Origin: Oscillospiraceae bacterium
GTDB lineage: Bacteria > Bacillota > Clostridia > Oscillospirales > Oscillospiraceae
NCBI GenBank assembly: GCA_017436785.1
Contig: JAFSCK010000005.1
Coordinates: 1 to 35,273, forward strand
Length of the DNA stretch: 35,273 nt
Direction of reading: 5' to 3'
Shown: positions 15,090 to 24,300 of the stretch, piece after piece
Layout of the letters: each line of letters starts with the position of its first letter
Position numbering within the stretch: the first letter of the stretch is position 1
Made by a program: the position numbers and the translations under genes
The notes under the pieces: generated by a model
Databases searched by the model: none
Told to the model about the DNA's origin: nothing
Seen by the model: only the letters and a program-made list of their open reading frames with translations

Positions 15090-15806
15090 ATGGAAAACTT
15101 TAGAGAATATCTAATTCAGGAAGAGAAAAGCGAGCTGACAGTGGAAACCTATGCTGTAGTCAGCGTCAACAGTATGATTTCCGCGATCAATACCTACTTG
15201 CTGTTCATTGGCAGACCGGATTGCCGGGTGAAGACCATCAAGCAGCAGCGGCGGGTATTTATTCCGGAGGAAAAGGAATTGACCAAAGGAGAATATGGAA
15301 GGCTGCTGAAAGCAGCGGAACGGAAACCGCGCCTGTATTTGCTGATGCAGACCATCTGCTCCACCGGTATTCGGGTATCGGAGCACAGATTTATTACAGT
15401 GGAGGCGGCAAAAACCGGATATGCGGAGGTGCGGATGAAAGGAAAACACCGGACCGTGTTTCTGGAAAAGAAGCTGTGTAAGGCACTTTTGCGGTATGCC
15501 AAGGAGAATCACATTACAGGCGGCAGCATCTTTATCACGGCCACAGGCAAACCGATGGACCGATGCAATATCTGGGCAGAAATGAAAAAACTCTGCAGCA
15601 CCGCTGGGGTGCGCAGAGAAAAGGTGTTTCCGCATAATCTGCGGCATCTGTTTGCCAGATTATATTATAGTATAGAGCATGATATTGTCCGTCTGGCAGA
15701 CATTCTGGGCCATAGCAATATCAACACCACGCGGATCTATACGATGGAAAGTGGTCAGACCCACAGAAAGCAGATGGAACGCTTACAGATTTTGTTAACG
15801 ACATAA
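15090..15806 (+). CDS. Tyrosine recombinase with shortened N-terminal domain
   Basis: A 238-aa phage-integrase-family protein. Catalytic set: Arg95 (STGIRVSE), Lys119 region (RMKGKHRTVF), His182 and Arg185 (HNLRH), His208 (LGHSN) and the nucleophile Tyr217 (TRIYTME), so cutting and joining are probably intact. The core-binding domain is short: ELTVETYAVVSVNSMISAIN looks like two ends of a normal SAM-like domain joined after loss of a few dozen residues, with the frame kept. Strong GAGGAGG precedes the ATG. The stop codon lies inside the left arm of an inverted repeat (15801-15823), whose partner is at 16069-16091, so the natural inference is that this enzyme, or a complete relative, flips that segment. 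Confidence 0.85.
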   Translation: MENFREYLIQEEKSELTVETYAVVSVNSMISAINTYLLFIGRPDCRVKTIKQQRRVFIPEEKELTKGEYGRLLKAAERKPRLYLLMQTICSTGIRVSEHRFITVEAAKTGYAEVRMKGKHRTVFLEKKLCKALLRYAKENHITGGSIFITATGKPMDRCNIWAEMKKLCSTAGVRREKVFPHNLRHLFARLYYSIEHDIVRLADILGHSNINTTRIYTMESGQTHRKQMERLQILLTT

Positions 15807-15823
15807 TGTAGATTATGTTGTGC
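15801..15823. repeat. Left inverted-repeat site of a putative invertible promoter segment
   Basis: The 23-bp element begins ACATAATGTAGATTATGT and ends GTGC after one base. It matches the reverse complement of 16069-16091 at 21 of 23 positions. The element is itself a dyad (ACATAAT...ATTATGT with a 4-base centre), as expected for tyrosine-recombinase binding arms. It includes the recombinase stop codon. Confidence 0.7.
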
Positions 15824-16068
15824 GCTCATGTGATCTGCGAGGAAGGATACCGGAATCTGTGCAGCTTTTTTCTCTTAAGAAATAAAAAATCGCAGCAAAT
15901 ACCCGGCCACGGAATCCTGACGGAATCCGTGACCTGCATTACTGCGCATATTTTTACTAGATTGTTAAAAATTGTTAAGTACTGAAGATTTTTTATTTAA
16001 TTATTTCCGGTGATGTTGATTTTTTACAGGCACTGTGCTATTATAGCATGCATAAGAATGTCTGCTGA
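15824..16068. other. Putative invertible segment carrying a promoter
   Basis: This 245-bp AT-rich non-coding stretch lies between the two inverted repeats. It holds a hairpin (15908-15931: CACGGA and TCCGTG outer arms) and, near its right end, a good rightward promoter (16016-16044). In the present orientation the promoter points at the zinc-ribbon gene and the surface-protein genes behind it, so this would be the ON state. Flipping would point it back into the recombinase. No coding sequence is seen. Confidence 0.6.
16016..16044 (+). promoter_or_regulatory. Extended -10 promoter inside the invertible segment
   Basis: TTGATT (16016-16021), exactly 17 bases, TATTAT (16039-16044), with TGC directly before the -10, which makes an extended -10. 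Transcription would start near 16051, cross the right repeat and enter the gene at 16144. Confidence 0.65.
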
Positions 16069-16091
16069 GCACGACATAATCAACATTATGT
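16069..16091. repeat. Right inverted-repeat site of the putative invertible segment
   Basis: Its reverse complement begins ACATAATGTTGATTATGT, one base different from the left site over that span, then ends CGTGC against TGTGC. The central four bases agree at three positions in inverted orientation and poorly in direct orientation, which favours inversion over excision. Confidence 0.7.
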
Positions 16092-16143
16092 GATTTGCTT
16101 TCTGGCTTTCGTGGCAAGGGATCTTTGTGGAAGGAGGATGGTA

Positions 16144-17064
16144 ATGACTTTGCAGGATTATTTTGCGGATCATACGCAAATGGCGGCAATGTGGCATCCG
16201 GAACGAAATGCGGATCTGAAACCGGAAGAAATAACTTTTGGCAGCCGCAGATATGCCTGGTGGCAATGCGGCCGAGGCCACGAGTGGCAGGCGATGGTGT
16301 ATTCTGTGACAGCAGGCTGTGCATGTCCCTATTGCTCCGGCAAGAAGATCATTCCCGGAGAAACAGATCTGGCTACAACCCATCCGGAGCTGATAGAACG
16401 TTGGAGCGAAAAGAATACGCTGCTGCCTGAAGAGGTTGCTGCCGGCTCCGATAAACGTGTGCTGTGGGTTTGCGAGAAAGGCCATGAATGGGAGGCCCGG
16501 GTATCTGCAATTACTGCAGAGGAGGGCAGTGGGTGTCCTTACTGTGCAGGCAAGCGGGCCATTCCCAGAGAAACGGATCTGCAGACCCTGCGGTCGGACA
16601 TCATGGAGCAGTGGGATGGGGAGAAAAACCGGGGGATCGACCCGGGAAAGGTGCTTCCTTCGTCCCATGAGAAGGTCTGGTGGAAATGTGCACTGGGCCA
16701 TTCCTGGCAGGCAATGATTTTTGCCAGAACCCGGGAGAATAGCTCCGGCTGCCCCTACTGCACTGGCCGCCAGGTGCTGGCCGGATTTAATGATCTTGCC
16801 ACATTGAAGCCCAAGGTGGCGAAGGAATGGTATCAGAGTCTGAACGGTACGCTGCGGCCGGAGGATGTGACCCTGGGCAGCAACAAAAAGGTGTGGTGGC
16901 AATGCAGCGATGGCCACGTCTGGCAGGCAGTAATTTATTCGCGGACGAGAAAGAAGCACGCAGGCTGCCCGATCTGTGCCAGTGTGGTAAAGGCTCCCAG
17001 AAAAACAGAGACCGCCATAAGAAAGGCAAAATCCCGTGTGGCTGATAATCGCCCCCGGGTTTGA
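16144..17064 (+). CDS. Zinc-ribbon repeat protein (DUF4379-like, four units)
   Basis: A 306-aa soluble protein made of four tandem treble-clef or zinc-ribbon units. Each has a form close to WWxCxxGHxWxAxxxxRTxxxxGCPYC: WWQCGRGHEWQAMVYS, LWVCEKGHEWEARVSA, WWKCALGHSWQAMIFA and WWQCSDGHVWQAVIYS, each followed by a CPYC or CPIC pair. Four zinc sites with CxxH/CxxC-type ligands are likely. The family often accompanies nuclease or DNA-binding domains, but no nuclease domain is present here. The ATG at 16144 leaves a 6-base gap after AGGAGG; the ATG at 16138 abuts that site. It is the first gene after the invertible promoter, so it may be a regulator of the surface genes behind it (inference). Confidence 0.8.
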   Translation: MTLQDYFADHTQMAAMWHPERNADLKPEEITFGSRRYAWWQCGRGHEWQAMVYSVTAGCACPYCSGKKIIPGETDLATTHPELIERWSEKNTLLPEEVAAGSDKRVLWVCEKGHEWEARVSAITAEEGSGCPYCAGKRAIPRETDLQTLRSDIMEQWDGEKNRGIDPGKVLPSSHEKVWWKCALGHSWQAMIFARTRENSSGCPYCTGRQVLAGFNDLATLKPKVAKEWYQSLNGTLRPEDVTLGSNKKVWWQCSDGHVWQAVIYSRTRKKHAGCPICASVVKAPRKTETAIRKAKSRVADNRPRV

Positions 17065-17096
17065 ATTGCATAAATTACGAAAGGAACGAAAAGAGT

Positions 17097-18239
17097 ATGA
17101 GTTTATTTAAGAAAAATGCCGGCTTTACGCTGGTAGAACTGATCGTTGTTATCGCCATCCTCGGCATCCTGGCCACCGTGGCGATCCCCAGCTACAACGG
17201 CTACATTGAAAAAGCCCAGATCGCAGGCGACCAGCAGGAGCTGCACAACCTGAACCTGGCCTTCATTGCTGCCTGCGCTGAGGAAGGCGAGAGCAACATT
17301 GGCAGAACTGACGTAAGTGTCAGCCTGAATGCAGGTAAAGCCGTTGTTACTATCGGCAATGCAGACATCGCAGCCAACTTTGCCGGGTACTACGAGGCAG
17401 GCGAGTTTAAGTACTACACTGCACTGCATTACATCAAGGCTACCGGCGAATTTTCCGATGAAGCCCCTGGCCTGATGAGCGATACCGGCTATCGTAAGGA
17501 ATATGCCGATGCTGCCAAGGATTACTACGACAGCAATAACAGCTACCTGGGTGCGGAAGATGATTTGCTGGACACCGTCAGCACCTTCTCCACTGCCCTT
17601 TCTGATTTCCTGAATGATGATGCCAAGAAGGAAAAGCTGCTGTCTGACCCCAAGTTTGCCGCTTTCCTCGAGGCTAACAGCATTCCCGAGGACAACACCG
17701 AAATGATTGGTAAGGCCATGGTTTTGTATGCCGCTCAGGAGCTGTCCGATGTGAACCCCTCCGCAATCCACACAGGCCTGGTCAGTGGATACGATGCTGC
17801 GAATAACAGCTTTGATCTGTTTGACATGTCCACCATTATGCATGGTGAGGATGTCACACCTGCCGAGTTGGCGCTGGACGGTGCAGCTCTGGCTGCTGTC
17901 ATTGCTGGCTATGTCAACAGTGACTATGCTACTCAGGCGGCCAAGGACTACTTCACAAGTGAACAGGAGTCCGTGAAGGGTGCGGGTACTCTGATCACCT
18001 ACCTGAACGGTGTGGTTGGCGCCGGTGTCACCACCGACGAAAATGGTGTCAAGAACGACAGCTTTGCACAGTATTTGAACAGCAGCCAGGCTACCACCGA
18101 TATCCAGGCCTTTACTGGCGGTCTGGGTGCGGTTCACTATGGCTCTGAAGATGTTTTGGATGCCTTTGCAAATGATGGAGACCTGGATGCTGTCCTGGAG
18201 CAGATTCTCACCGGTCAGTGGTCTGGTGCTGAAGGTTAA
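17097..18239 (+). CDS. Large type IV pilin-like protein
   Basis: A 380-aa protein with a class III/type IV prepilin signal: SLFKKNAG, then FTLVELIVVIAILGILATVA. Cleavage would fall between Gly9 and Phe10, and the conserved Glu5 of the mature protein is Glu14. The large C-terminal part is acidic, rich in Ala, Asp and Ser, and apparently without Cys. It is far longer than usual major pilins (about 150 aa), so it may be a minor or tip pilin, or a pseudopilin. A second pilin-like gene with an almost identical N-terminus lies at 32309. No prepilin peptidase or assembly ATPase is in the window. AAGGAAC precedes the ATG. Confidence 0.88.
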   Translation: MSLFKKNAGFTLVELIVVIAILGILATVAIPSYNGYIEKAQIAGDQQELHNLNLAFIAACAEEGESNIGRTDVSVSLNAGKAVVTIGNADIAANFAGYYEAGEFKYYTALHYIKATGEFSDEAPGLMSDTGYRKEYADAAKDYYDSNNSYLGAEDDLLDTVSTFSTALSDFLNDDAKKEKLLSDPKFAAFLEANSIPEDNTEMIGKAMVLYAAQELSDVNPSAIHTGLVSGYDAANNSFDLFDMSTIMHGEDVTPAELALDGAALAAVIAGYVNSDYATQAAKDYFTSEQESVKGAGTLITYLNGVVGAGVTTDENGVKNDSFAQYLNSSQATTDIQAFTGGLGAVHYGSEDVLDAFANDGDLDAVLEQILTGQWSGAEG

Positions 18240-18888
18240 GAACAGTATTTCATCCCCTCTGATTTCCATAAGCCTGTTCGTCCTTATCTGGATACTTTAC
18301 GGCCTGTGGCAGCAGTTACTGCTGCCACAGGTTCCGGGTTATTGGATCCCGGTGCTGACGGACAGCCTTCTTGTGAAACCCCTGCTCTGGGGGTTCCTGC
18401 CCTGTGTGCTTCGGTTCCGGAACCGCAATTTGGGCAGAGCCCTGGGGGAAAGCTGGTTTTCAGGCCAATTTCCCGGGCTGGCCTGCATTGCACTGTGCAG
18501 CCTGAGCCTTTGCTTTCTGCATACCATTCGTCTGTTTCAGGGGCTAGGGAATACCTATGTGGTTTGGGACTGGATGTATCTTGTGTTTTCCCTCAGTGCA
18601 GGCATTGTGGAGGAAGCGGGCTTCCGGGGCTGCTGCTTTTTGGAACTGGAAAAGGGTTTGGGCTTCTGGCCCGGTGCTCTGATCAGCAGCACGCTGTTTA
18701 CCCTGTATCACTATCCGGAGCTGCTGTTTGGAGGTAGTCTTCTGTGTCTGGTGTCCTGGCGGGCCCTGCTGATCTTTGTTATGGGCATGGTGTTTTGCTG
18801 GATGCAGAAGAAATGGAACAATCTCGCGCTGAATATGGTGGTTCATACAGTCTGGGATATTCTTTCTTATTTGTTTTGCTTATTCTAG
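18226..18888 (+). CDS. CPBP-family membrane protein (Abi/Rce1-like protease homologue)
   Basis: A membrane protein with about six hydrophobic segments and the CPBP motif set: EEAGFRG (Glu129, Glu130, Arg134), TLYHYPE (His162) and VVHTVWD (His207). These are the putative catalytic or metal-binding residues of the Rce1-like intramembrane proteases. The start is uncertain: there is no ATG near the first membrane segment without a long overlap with the pilin gene, so GTG 18226 (14-base overlap, 220 aa) is my choice. Members of the family act in prenyl-protein processing or in bacteriocin self-immunity. Here it lies between a pilin and an acyl-CoA synthetase, so a part in processing surface proteins is possible but unproven. 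Confidence 0.78.
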   Translation: MLKVKNSISSPLISISLFVLIWILYGLWQQLLLPQVPGYWIPVLTDSLLVKPLLWGFLPCVLRFRNRNLGRALGESWFSGQFPGLACIALCSLSLCFLHTIRLFQGLGNTYVVWDWMYLVFSLSAGIVEEAGFRGCCFLELEKGLGFWPGALISSTLFTLYHYPELLFGGSLLCLVSWRALLIFVMGMVFCWMQKKWNNLALNMVVHTVWDILSYLFCLF

Positions 18889-18898
18889 GAGGATTCCC

Positions 18899-20476
18899 AT
18901 GACGGAGGAAACCAGTATTTATGAATATGCCCGGCAGGGGCTGTCTCTTTCAGGGAACGGGCCTGCTCTGTGGTTTTATGGCAAACAGGTATCCTATGAG
19001 TCTCTGTTTGAAAAAATTGACCGGGTGGCCGGGAATCTGTATGACCGTGGTGTCAGGCAGGGTACCGTGGTGACCATCCATCTACCCAACTGCCCTCAGG
19101 CCGTTATGGCCATTTACGCGGTGGCGAAGCTGGGTGGTATTTGCAATATGGTTCACCCGCTGACTCCTGTGGCGGCTTTGCGGGAGAACCTGTGCTTCAC
19201 AGAAAGCCAATGGCTGATCACATCCGCACCGGATTGCCTGGGTTCTGCGGAGCAGGAATTTTTTGTGGATCTGTCCTGCTATATGGGTCTTCCGGTACGA
19301 ACCCTGTGGAGGCTGAAACACAAACCGCAAACACATTCCGCAGCAGTGCCCTTCGGACTGCTGGAGCGCAGAGCCGCATCCCTGGGAGAATATCCCGAAG
19401 GAAGTCTGTTGGCAGAAATGCCGGCGGTGTACCTTCACTCCAGTGGAACTACCGGAAAACCAAAGACCATTCTGTTAAGTCACAGCGCTCTGAATCACTG
19501 TGCTGCAAACACGGCGGATTTTTTTGAGAATGGGGATATGCAAAAGCAGGTCTCCCTTGGTGTGCTTCCACTGTTCCATGGATTTGGTCTTGCCATGGAT
19601 GTGCACAGAAATCTATGCTTCGGCTCCCAGCTGGTGCAGCTTCCCAAGTGGAATGCCCGCCAGGCGGTGAAGCTGATCAAGAAATATAAAATCACCCTTA
19701 TGGTAGGTGTGCCTGCCATGTTCTACGGCCTTCTGAACGAGCCGGAATTTCGGGGAAAGGGGATCTCCCAGTTGGCGAAATGCTATGTGGGGGGCGATAC
19801 TGTGAAACCGGAACTGGTAAAGGCCTTTGATGACCGCATTGGCGGCGGACATCACATGTTTCAGGGCTTTGGTTTGACCGAAGCAACAACAACCAATTGC
19901 GTAAACACCTACCGGCATTATAAGGTCGGATCTGCCGGATACCCGGTTAGAAACACGGTGATTGCCGTCCGAAATGCCGACGGCAGCCTTTCTCCTGCCG
20001 GAGAAGGGGAGCTGGTGATCAGCAGCAAAAGCTTGATGATGGGATATCTCCGGGATCCTCAGGCGACAAAGGATACTTTGTTTTATGCCCAGGGAAGACT
20101 ATGGACCCGTACCGGAGACCAGGCTCTGATCGATGAGGAGGGTTTCCTCCATTTCCAAAGAAGAATAAAAAACATTATCATTCGTAATGGATACAATATT
20201 TATCCGGAACAATTGGAGGCGGTGATTCGCACCGTACCCGGTGTTTTGGATGTATGTGCAGTGGGTGTGGAGGAAGAAGCACTTCACACACAAAAGATCC
20301 GCGCGGTTGTGATCCCGTCCGCTGAAGCAGAGACGGCAGATCTGGAGCAGCACATTCGGGAAATCTGTCTGGAAAGGCTGCCCCGGTATGCGGTGCCCGG
20401 CGAGATCGTATTTATGTCGGCTTTTCCGCAAAACGCAATGGGCAAGATCGACAGAAAGGAACTCAGCAAACCATGA
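18899..20476 (+). CDS. Class I adenylate-forming enzyme (acyl-CoA synthetase / AMP-ligase family)
   Basis: A 525-aa stand-alone enzyme that would activate a carboxylic acid with ATP. Motifs: the phosphate loop YLHSSGTTGKPK (180-189 for HSSGTTGKPK), GFGLTEATT, TGDQALIDEEGFLHFQRRIKNI and NGYNIYPEQLEAVI, and the catalytic C-terminal Lys516 in GKIDRKEL. Length and motifs are complete. The acid substrate cannot be told from sequence. AGGAGG stands 7 bases before the ATG. Its stop codon overlaps the start of the acyltransferase gene (ATGA), so the two are probably coupled and may supply and transfer an acyl group to an envelope molecule (inference). Confidence 0.92.
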   Translation: MTEETSIYEYARQGLSLSGNGPALWFYGKQVSYESLFEKIDRVAGNLYDRGVRQGTVVTIHLPNCPQAVMAIYAVAKLGGICNMVHPLTPVAALRENLCFTESQWLITSAPDCLGSAEQEFFVDLSCYMGLPVRTLWRLKHKPQTHSAAVPFGLLERRAASLGEYPEGSLLAEMPAVYLHSSGTTGKPKTILLSHSALNHCAANTADFFENGDMQKQVSLGVLPLFHGFGLAMDVHRNLCFGSQLVQLPKWNARQAVKLIKKYKITLMVGVPAMFYGLLNEPEFRGKGISQLAKCYVGGDTVKPELVKAFDDRIGGGHHMFQGFGLTEATTTNCVNTYRHYKVGSAGYPVRNTVIAVRNADGSLSPAGEGELVISSKSLMMGYLRDPQATKDTLFYAQGRLWTRTGDQALIDEEGFLHFQRRIKNIIIRNGYNIYPEQLEAVIRTVPGVLDVCAVGVEEEALHTQKIRAVVIPSAEAETADLEQHIREICLERLPRYAVPGEIVFMSAFPQNAMGKIDRKELSKP

Positions 20477-21315
20477 ACCAGCAAGGCCGCCTTGACGGAA
20501 AAAAGCAGCGGGTGTGGGAGATCGATGCCCTTCGGGGATTTCTGATCCTTTCCGTGCTGATCAATCATCTGAATATCACCGTCAATGCGTTTTGCATCAA
20601 TGGTTACTACAATATCGATTCTGCCATGTTTGCGCGGATCTCGGATCCTTTGGGAGTATGGTATACCTATGATGCGGAGGGAATCCTTCGCTCTGCGGAT
20701 TGGGTACTCAATCTGCGGGAATCCTGTAACTTTTTGGCTGTGGACACTTTCTTTATTATTTCCGGCATTGTCTGTAGCTTCAGCCGGAACAATCTGAACA
20801 GGGCGCTGCGTATGCTGGGCGCCGGTGCCTTTGTGGCAGGATTTACGAAGCTTCTGGCTGTATGGACGGGGGATCCTACCCGGTTTATCCGCTTTGGCGT
20901 GCTGTTTTGCTATGCCTTTTGTCAGTTGATCTATGTCTATTTTTTAGAGAACAAAAGCAACAAGATACTGTTGCTGGCGATGATTCCTCCTTTTGTTCTC
21001 GGCTATTTATTTCGATATTATAACGTGGAGCCCACAAGGCTGCCGCTGTTGTATATATTCGGTGTACCGCAGCTGGGGAATGTTTCCAGCGACTGGTGGC
21101 CGATTTTCCCTATGCTGGGTTGGTTTCTGATGGGGGTCGTTTTAGGAAGGCGGTTTTACTTTGAAAAGAAGACCCGCATTCCTTGTCCCTGGGTCAGCCG
21201 TCTGACGGCTCCCCTTCAGTGGCTGGGCCGCCATAGCGGGATCATCTATGTGAGCCATATTGTTATTTATACTGCCGTATTCTGCGGTATCGGATATCAT
21301 TTTGGGCTTTTGTGA
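20473..21315 (+). CDS. Membrane acyltransferase of the HGSNAT/DUF1624 type
   Basis: A 280-aa polytopic membrane protein. It begins with the family signature RVWEIDALRGFLILSVLINHL (His32 the likely catalytic residue), followed by seven or so hydrophobic segments, TFFIISGIVCSFSRN and a final GRHSGIIYVSHIVIY. The family is related to heparan-alpha-glucosaminide N-acetyltransferase and moves acyl groups across the membrane. It starts within the stop codon of the acyl-CoA synthetase and ends 13 bases before the giant surface protein, whose ribosome site GAGG overlaps its TGA. Its target may be a surface glycan or protein of this locus. No direct evidence for that. Confidence 0.85.
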   Translation: MNQQGRLDGKKQRVWEIDALRGFLILSVLINHLNITVNAFCINGYYNIDSAMFARISDPLGVWYTYDAEGILRSADWVLNLRESCNFLAVDTFFIISGIVCSFSRNNLNRALRMLGAGAFVAGFTKLLAVWTGDPTRFIRFGVLFCYAFCQLIYVYFLENKSNKILLLAMIPPFVLGYLFRYYNVEPTRLPLLYIFGVPQLGNVSSDWWPIFPMLGWFLMGVVLGRRFYFEKKTRIPCPWVSRLTAPLQWLGRHSGIIYVSHIVIYTAVFCGIGYHFGLL

Positions 21316-21328
21316 GGTTGTTACCAAT

Positions 21329-24300
21329 ATGAAAAGGACTTCTAAAAAACTCAATACCAAGCTGGTTGGCATCCTCATTGTCGTGCTTACGGCAGTGTAT
21401 CTGTTTGCCAGCTCTGCCATTGTAATGATGACGGTATATGCTGCGAATGCAGCAAATATCACCTTCGAAGCTGATCATCTTTCCTGGGGCGATGTATCTG
21501 CATTTGATGCTGGTGCTTATAATAATACGAACTGTCCGTTTAATATTCAGAACGAAGGAAAAGAATACGTATATTATACCAGCACTGCATCTAAGAACCA
21601 AACGACAGCCACCCAAAACGGATATAAGCTCTACGGTGAATTAACAATTAAAAACAGAAGCGGTATTACAGACGGAGAAGCGCTGACAACATACACGGTT
21701 GATAAATTCTACGGCGGACTGACAGCAAAGACATTTGTGTCCGCTGACGAAACAGGGTTTGACATTCCTGTGGTTACTACCGGCGGCACCTGCAGATACA
21801 GCGTGGTTCCCAATTCTGTCGGTAGCTACAGAATCTATGTGTATTCTGAAAAAGGTAAGCCCATAAATACTTTCCACTATGCTTTGTTGGAAGATTATGA
21901 GTCGAACAATGACTTTAGCAATGAAATAAAGATAGCCCGTACATTTAACCAGGTTTCGGGTACAAACTGGTATTATACGGACCTGACAGTAAACTATCTG
22001 TCCTGGAAAGGCTACGAAGTAAGTCTCACACCTACGAACAAAAGCACCAGCAGCTCGCCGAGTGATAACGGAGCAGGTACATATGCAAAGTCTCAATCCA
22101 CAGTATTGAACAATGAAACGTACTATTATAATAATTGGACAGTAACTGAACATACCTATAATACAGTTCTGGCCATGGAATTTACCAGTGATGTAAAACT
22201 GGGTCCGGTCACCAAGACCGGCGATACCCTGAGCGTGACTTCCGGCAGCGATGGTACACTCGAGGCAATAAACATCTTCGGAGAACCGGTGACCCTCAGT
22301 GCCGATGGTACAGCTATCCCCCATATGCCCATTTACTTTACGGCCCAGCCTTCCGGAGATGCTCAGTTCACCGGATTTACCGATGCTGCGGGTAAAGAAG
22401 TTTCAGTAAGCGACATTACCGTAGGTGATAAGACCTACACTGAATATCTCTTCACGGGTACTGCCCAGCTTACGGCAAAATGGGAAAAAATGGTGAATTT
22501 CCCCACGGTGCAGATTTCCGGCCCCAAAAATGCAACACTGCATTTTTACAAGAGCAAAGAGCAAACCGATTCCTTCCTGTATGGTTTCGCCACCCAATAT
22601 ACCTTTACGACGAACTATACCGATGCGGTGGATGCGACCGTCCAGTATTCTGTGACCCGGGACGGAGATGTGGTGGAAACCGGAACGCTTTCGAAAGACG
22701 GAACCCAGTCTGTTACCCTGACTACCCAGTGGGAAGACGAGTTTGCGGTGACATTCACCTCATCCTATGATGGTGTAGAGGGTAGCGTGACCTTCACCGC
22801 TGATTCTTACACCACCGGATTGGAGCCGGTGGCAAAAATCGGAAGTACCAACTACTACACGCTGGAGGATGCTCTGACAGCATCGGTCAGCGGAAACACG
22901 GTGGTTCTGCTGAAGGACTATACCTTCCAAACCGAGAACAGGAAAGCGGTCTGGGGAAATATGAATGACGGTACCGGTTCCGGTTATACCGTCAGAAGCG
23001 GCGTTACACTGATCGTTCCCTATGCAGCCTCCTATAAGTATAATAATGATAGTAAGCATCCCTATGCCTGTGAAGCAAAAGTCGACTCCACCAGCGGAAC
23101 AGGCGGCGCCAAGCCCGGGGACAGCAATACTTATATGACCCTTACCGTTCCCACCGGAGTAAACCTGACGGTGGACACCAAAGGTATCATGGCTGTGGGC
23201 GGCACCACCAACGGTGTGGAAATGATCGCGGGAGGGCCCCATGCGGATGTGAAGCTGCAAAGCGGCGCAAACATAACGGTGAAGGGCAGTCTCTCATCCT
23301 GCGGCTTTATCTACGGTGACGGAAATCTTACTGCTCACAATGGTAGTGCCGTTTATGTTCCCTTCACAGTTCATGACTTCCGTGGCGGCGGCTATACTGT
23401 TGGCTCGGCAGGCCCTCTGGATGGAGAAGGATTAGACCCGATAACGGATGAGAAAGCAATCACTCCCTTCATGAGGTATTCTTTCCAGGCGATCCAATGT
23501 GACCAGCGGATCCATAATGGTGCGGTTGTGATCGCATATGCAGACCTGTATGCCAATAGCAGTCATCAAAATTCCAATTCGTACATCATCAGCAGTGATC
23601 CCTCCAATGCTTTGCTGGCGCTGACCGGTGAGGGGGCTTATGTGGATATCTCTTACGATGGAGATCTGTATGCCTCCACCTATCCCGCCGTGGGAAAGAT
23701 GCGCCTGGAGGTTAACGGCGATGCATCATATGGAGGATTGGAACTGACGGTAACCGCGGGCAAAACCGTAACGGTGGACACCCGGCAGATCAACTTCGTG
23801 CTTCCTTACAACTTTGATGTCCGGATCGTCAGTGGAACCTTTACTGTTCCCAACAGCATCATGCTTCTGCCCGGTGCCAGCGTTACCGTAGATTCCGGCG
23901 CAACGATGAATGTCACCGGTGCCCTGACCGTATATGACGGACTTCACGACTATACTACCAACGGTAAGGAAACCGCAGACCCGGTGGTCTTGAGCACCTA
24001 TGCGGCAGACTATCCGGATGTTGCGACGGTTACACCAGGCAACAATTATCCCAGCTCTGCGGTTTTGATGGGTGGTCCCTTCTACGGCAGCGGCGCGGCA
24101 GACTTGATCATAAACGGCACCCTGAACCTGAAATCCGGATCTTCTCTGGGTGGTGTTGTTCAGACATCAAGCACCGGCAGTGCAAGAATCAACACGGATG
24201 CATCCATGGGTACCAGCACTACTACGCAGATCGGCATGACAGGTCATTACAGTGTTAATTTGATCATTGCGCAGAAAGAATACTCCTATGCCGGTGCTAC

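Noticed and set aside
15801-16091. Repeats read as direct copies (excision rather than inversion)
   Set aside because: Because each site is a dyad they also align directly, but then the central bases disagree and the GTGC flank does not match. Inverted alignment gives 21 of 23.
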